NCBI GenBank assembly: GCA_947643685.1
Contig: CANRXD010000127.1
Coordinates: 1-5,804 of the forward strand
DNA: 5,804 bases
Direction: 5' to 3'
Source: an uncultured Clostridium sp.
GTDB taxonomy: Bacteria; Bacillota; Clostridia; Lachnospirales; Lachnospiraceae
Shown here: positions 4,931 to 5,804 of the stretch, piece after piece
Layout: each line of letters opens with the position of its first letter
Position numbering within the stretch: position 1 is the first letter of the stretch
The notes under the pieces: model-generated
The model's database searches: none
Told to the model about the DNA's origin: nothing
The model's input: the letters and a program-made list of their open reading frames with translations, nothing else
Made by a program: the position numbers and the translations under genes

Positions 4931-5804
4931 ATGTACGAGAAAGTGTCGACAGATTTGAATTTTGTGGACAGAGAAAAGCAGGTGGAGAAATTCTGGAAGG
5001 ATCAGAAAATCTTTGAGAAGAGTATCGACAGCAGAAGAAAGGGAACTCCCTATGTATTTTACGACGGACCGCCGACGGCCAATGGAAAGCCCCATATCGG
5101 CCATGTGCTGACCCGCGTAATTAAAGATATGATTCCAAGATACCGGACCATGAAGGGATATATGGTTCCCAGAAAGGCCGGATGGGATACCCATGGACTT
5201 CCTGTTGAGCTGGAAGTGGAGAAGAAGCTGGGTCTGGATGGAAAGGAACAGATCGAGCAGTACGGGCTGGAGCCGTTTATCGGGCACTGTAAAGAGAGCG
5301 TATGGAAATATAAAGGCATGTGGGAGGATTTCTCCAGCACTGTCGGATTCTGGGCTGATATGGAACATCCCTATGTTACTTACCATGATGATTATATCGA
5401 ATCCGAGTGGTGGGCTTTAAAGGAAATCTGGAACAGGGGGCTGCTTTATAAGGGATTTAAGATTGTTCCCTACTGCCCGCGCTGCGGCACTCCTTTATCC
5501 AGCCATGAAGTGGCTCAGGGATATAAGGATGTAAAAGAGCGCTCTGCCATCGTCCGTTTTAAAGTAAAAGATGAGGATGCCTATATCCTGGCATGGACCA
5601 CGACCCCCTGGACGCTTCCCAGCAACATTGCCCTCTGTGTAAACCCGAAGGAGACGTATGCGAAAGTAAAGGCCGCCGACGGCTATACCTACTATATGGC
5701 GGAGGCTCTTCTGGATACGGTTCTCGGAAAACTGGCCGATAAGGAAAACGGGACTCCGGCTTATGAGATTTTAGAGACTTATACCGGAAAAGAACTGGAA
5801 TACA
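4931..5804 (+). CDS. ileS: Isoleucyl-tRNA synthetase, N-terminal part (cut by window edge)
   Basis: The first 291 codons are present; the family is usually about 1030-1050 residues, so some 70 percent lies outside. The enzyme charges tRNA-Ile with isoleucine (EC 6.1.1.5) in the cytoplasm. Seen are the class I signature PHIGH (HIGH at 55-58) after [20 protein letters not shown] (84-93), a putative zinc-type YCPRCG (181-186) followed by SSHEVAQGY, and the start of the CP1 editing domain with its Thr-rich [10 protein letters not shown] (223-232). The early [11 protein letters not shown] opening, and the absence of the long E. coli-style N-terminal extension, place it in the eukaryote-like type 2 (IleS2) group. 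The HIGH motif is canonical. The ATG has GGAGG (4917-4921) 9 nt upstream, and an isoleucine T-box controls it, which confirms amino-acid specificity over ValRS or LeuRS. Confidence 0.96.
   Translation, partial: MYEKVSTDLNFVDREKQVEKFWKDQKIFEKSIDSRRKGTPYVFYDGPPTANGKPHIGHVLTRVIKDMIPRYRTMKGYMVPRKAGWDTHGLPVELEVEKKLGLDGKEQIEQYGLEPFIGHCKESVWKYKGMWEDFSSTVGFWADMEHPYVTYHDDYIESEWWALKEIWNRGLLYKGFKIVPYCPRCGTPLSSHEVAQGYKDVKERSAIVRFKVKDEDAYILAWTTTPWTLPSNIALCVNPKETYAKVKAADGYTYYMAEALLDTVLGKLADKENGTPAYEILETYTGKELEY

Noticed and set aside
4787..5386. 199-codon minus-strand open frame opposite ileS
   Set aside because: It lies antisense to the clearly conserved IleRS N-terminus, has no good start signal, and reads as low-complexity shadow sequence.

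Overview
The window looks like a piece of a chromosome from a Gram-positive Clostridia bacterium, most plausibly a Lachnospiraceae-type gut anaerobe. The reasons are AGGAGG-type ribosome binding sites, sigma-A promoters with 16-18 bp spacers, a T-box riboswitch in front of an aminoacyl-tRNA synthetase gene, and the protein families present. This placement is an inference; no marker gene settles it. No mobile-element gene, CRISPR array, rRNA or tRNA is visible.

Layout. At the left edge, the first 38 codons of an unrecognised minus-strand gene (1-114) diverge from a plus-strand M3-family zinc oligoendopeptidase (266-1903). The spacer between them holds one good promoter for each. The peptidase reading frame stops at a TAA, but 14 more in-frame codons that look like the family's usual C-terminal end follow before a TAG. 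The stop therefore looks like a recent nonsense change. A strong hairpin (1966-2023) serves as a shared terminator for the peptidase and the convergent minus-strand genes.

The minus-strand pair is pncB (nicotinate phosphoribosyltransferase, 2757-4214, NAD salvage) followed by a DUF436/YwlG-like gene of unknown function (2030-2611). The 145-bp spacer between them carries nested inverted repeats that begin at the pncB stop. pncB has its own extended -10 promoter.

The 716-bp gap between pncB and the divergent ileS is fully structured. It contains the pncB promoter, then a compact 146-bp block of four abutting hairpins (4321-4466) that I cannot assign to a known class, then a strong promoter (4499-4527). 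An isoleucine T-box riboswitch follows, with an ATC specifier, a UGGU bulge, an antiterminator and a terminator. Another hairpin lies just after the terminator. The window ends inside ileS (4931 onward), which is of the eukaryote-like (type 2) isoleucyl-tRNA synthetase kind.

How the parts work together: uncharged tRNA-Ile should open the T-box and raise IleRS synthesis. The peptidase recycles small peptides in the cytoplasm, and pncB feeds NAD synthesis. The genes look like separate housekeeping units rather than one pathway. The least explained parts are the hairpin block, the in-frame stop in the peptidase, and the divergent T-box sequence.
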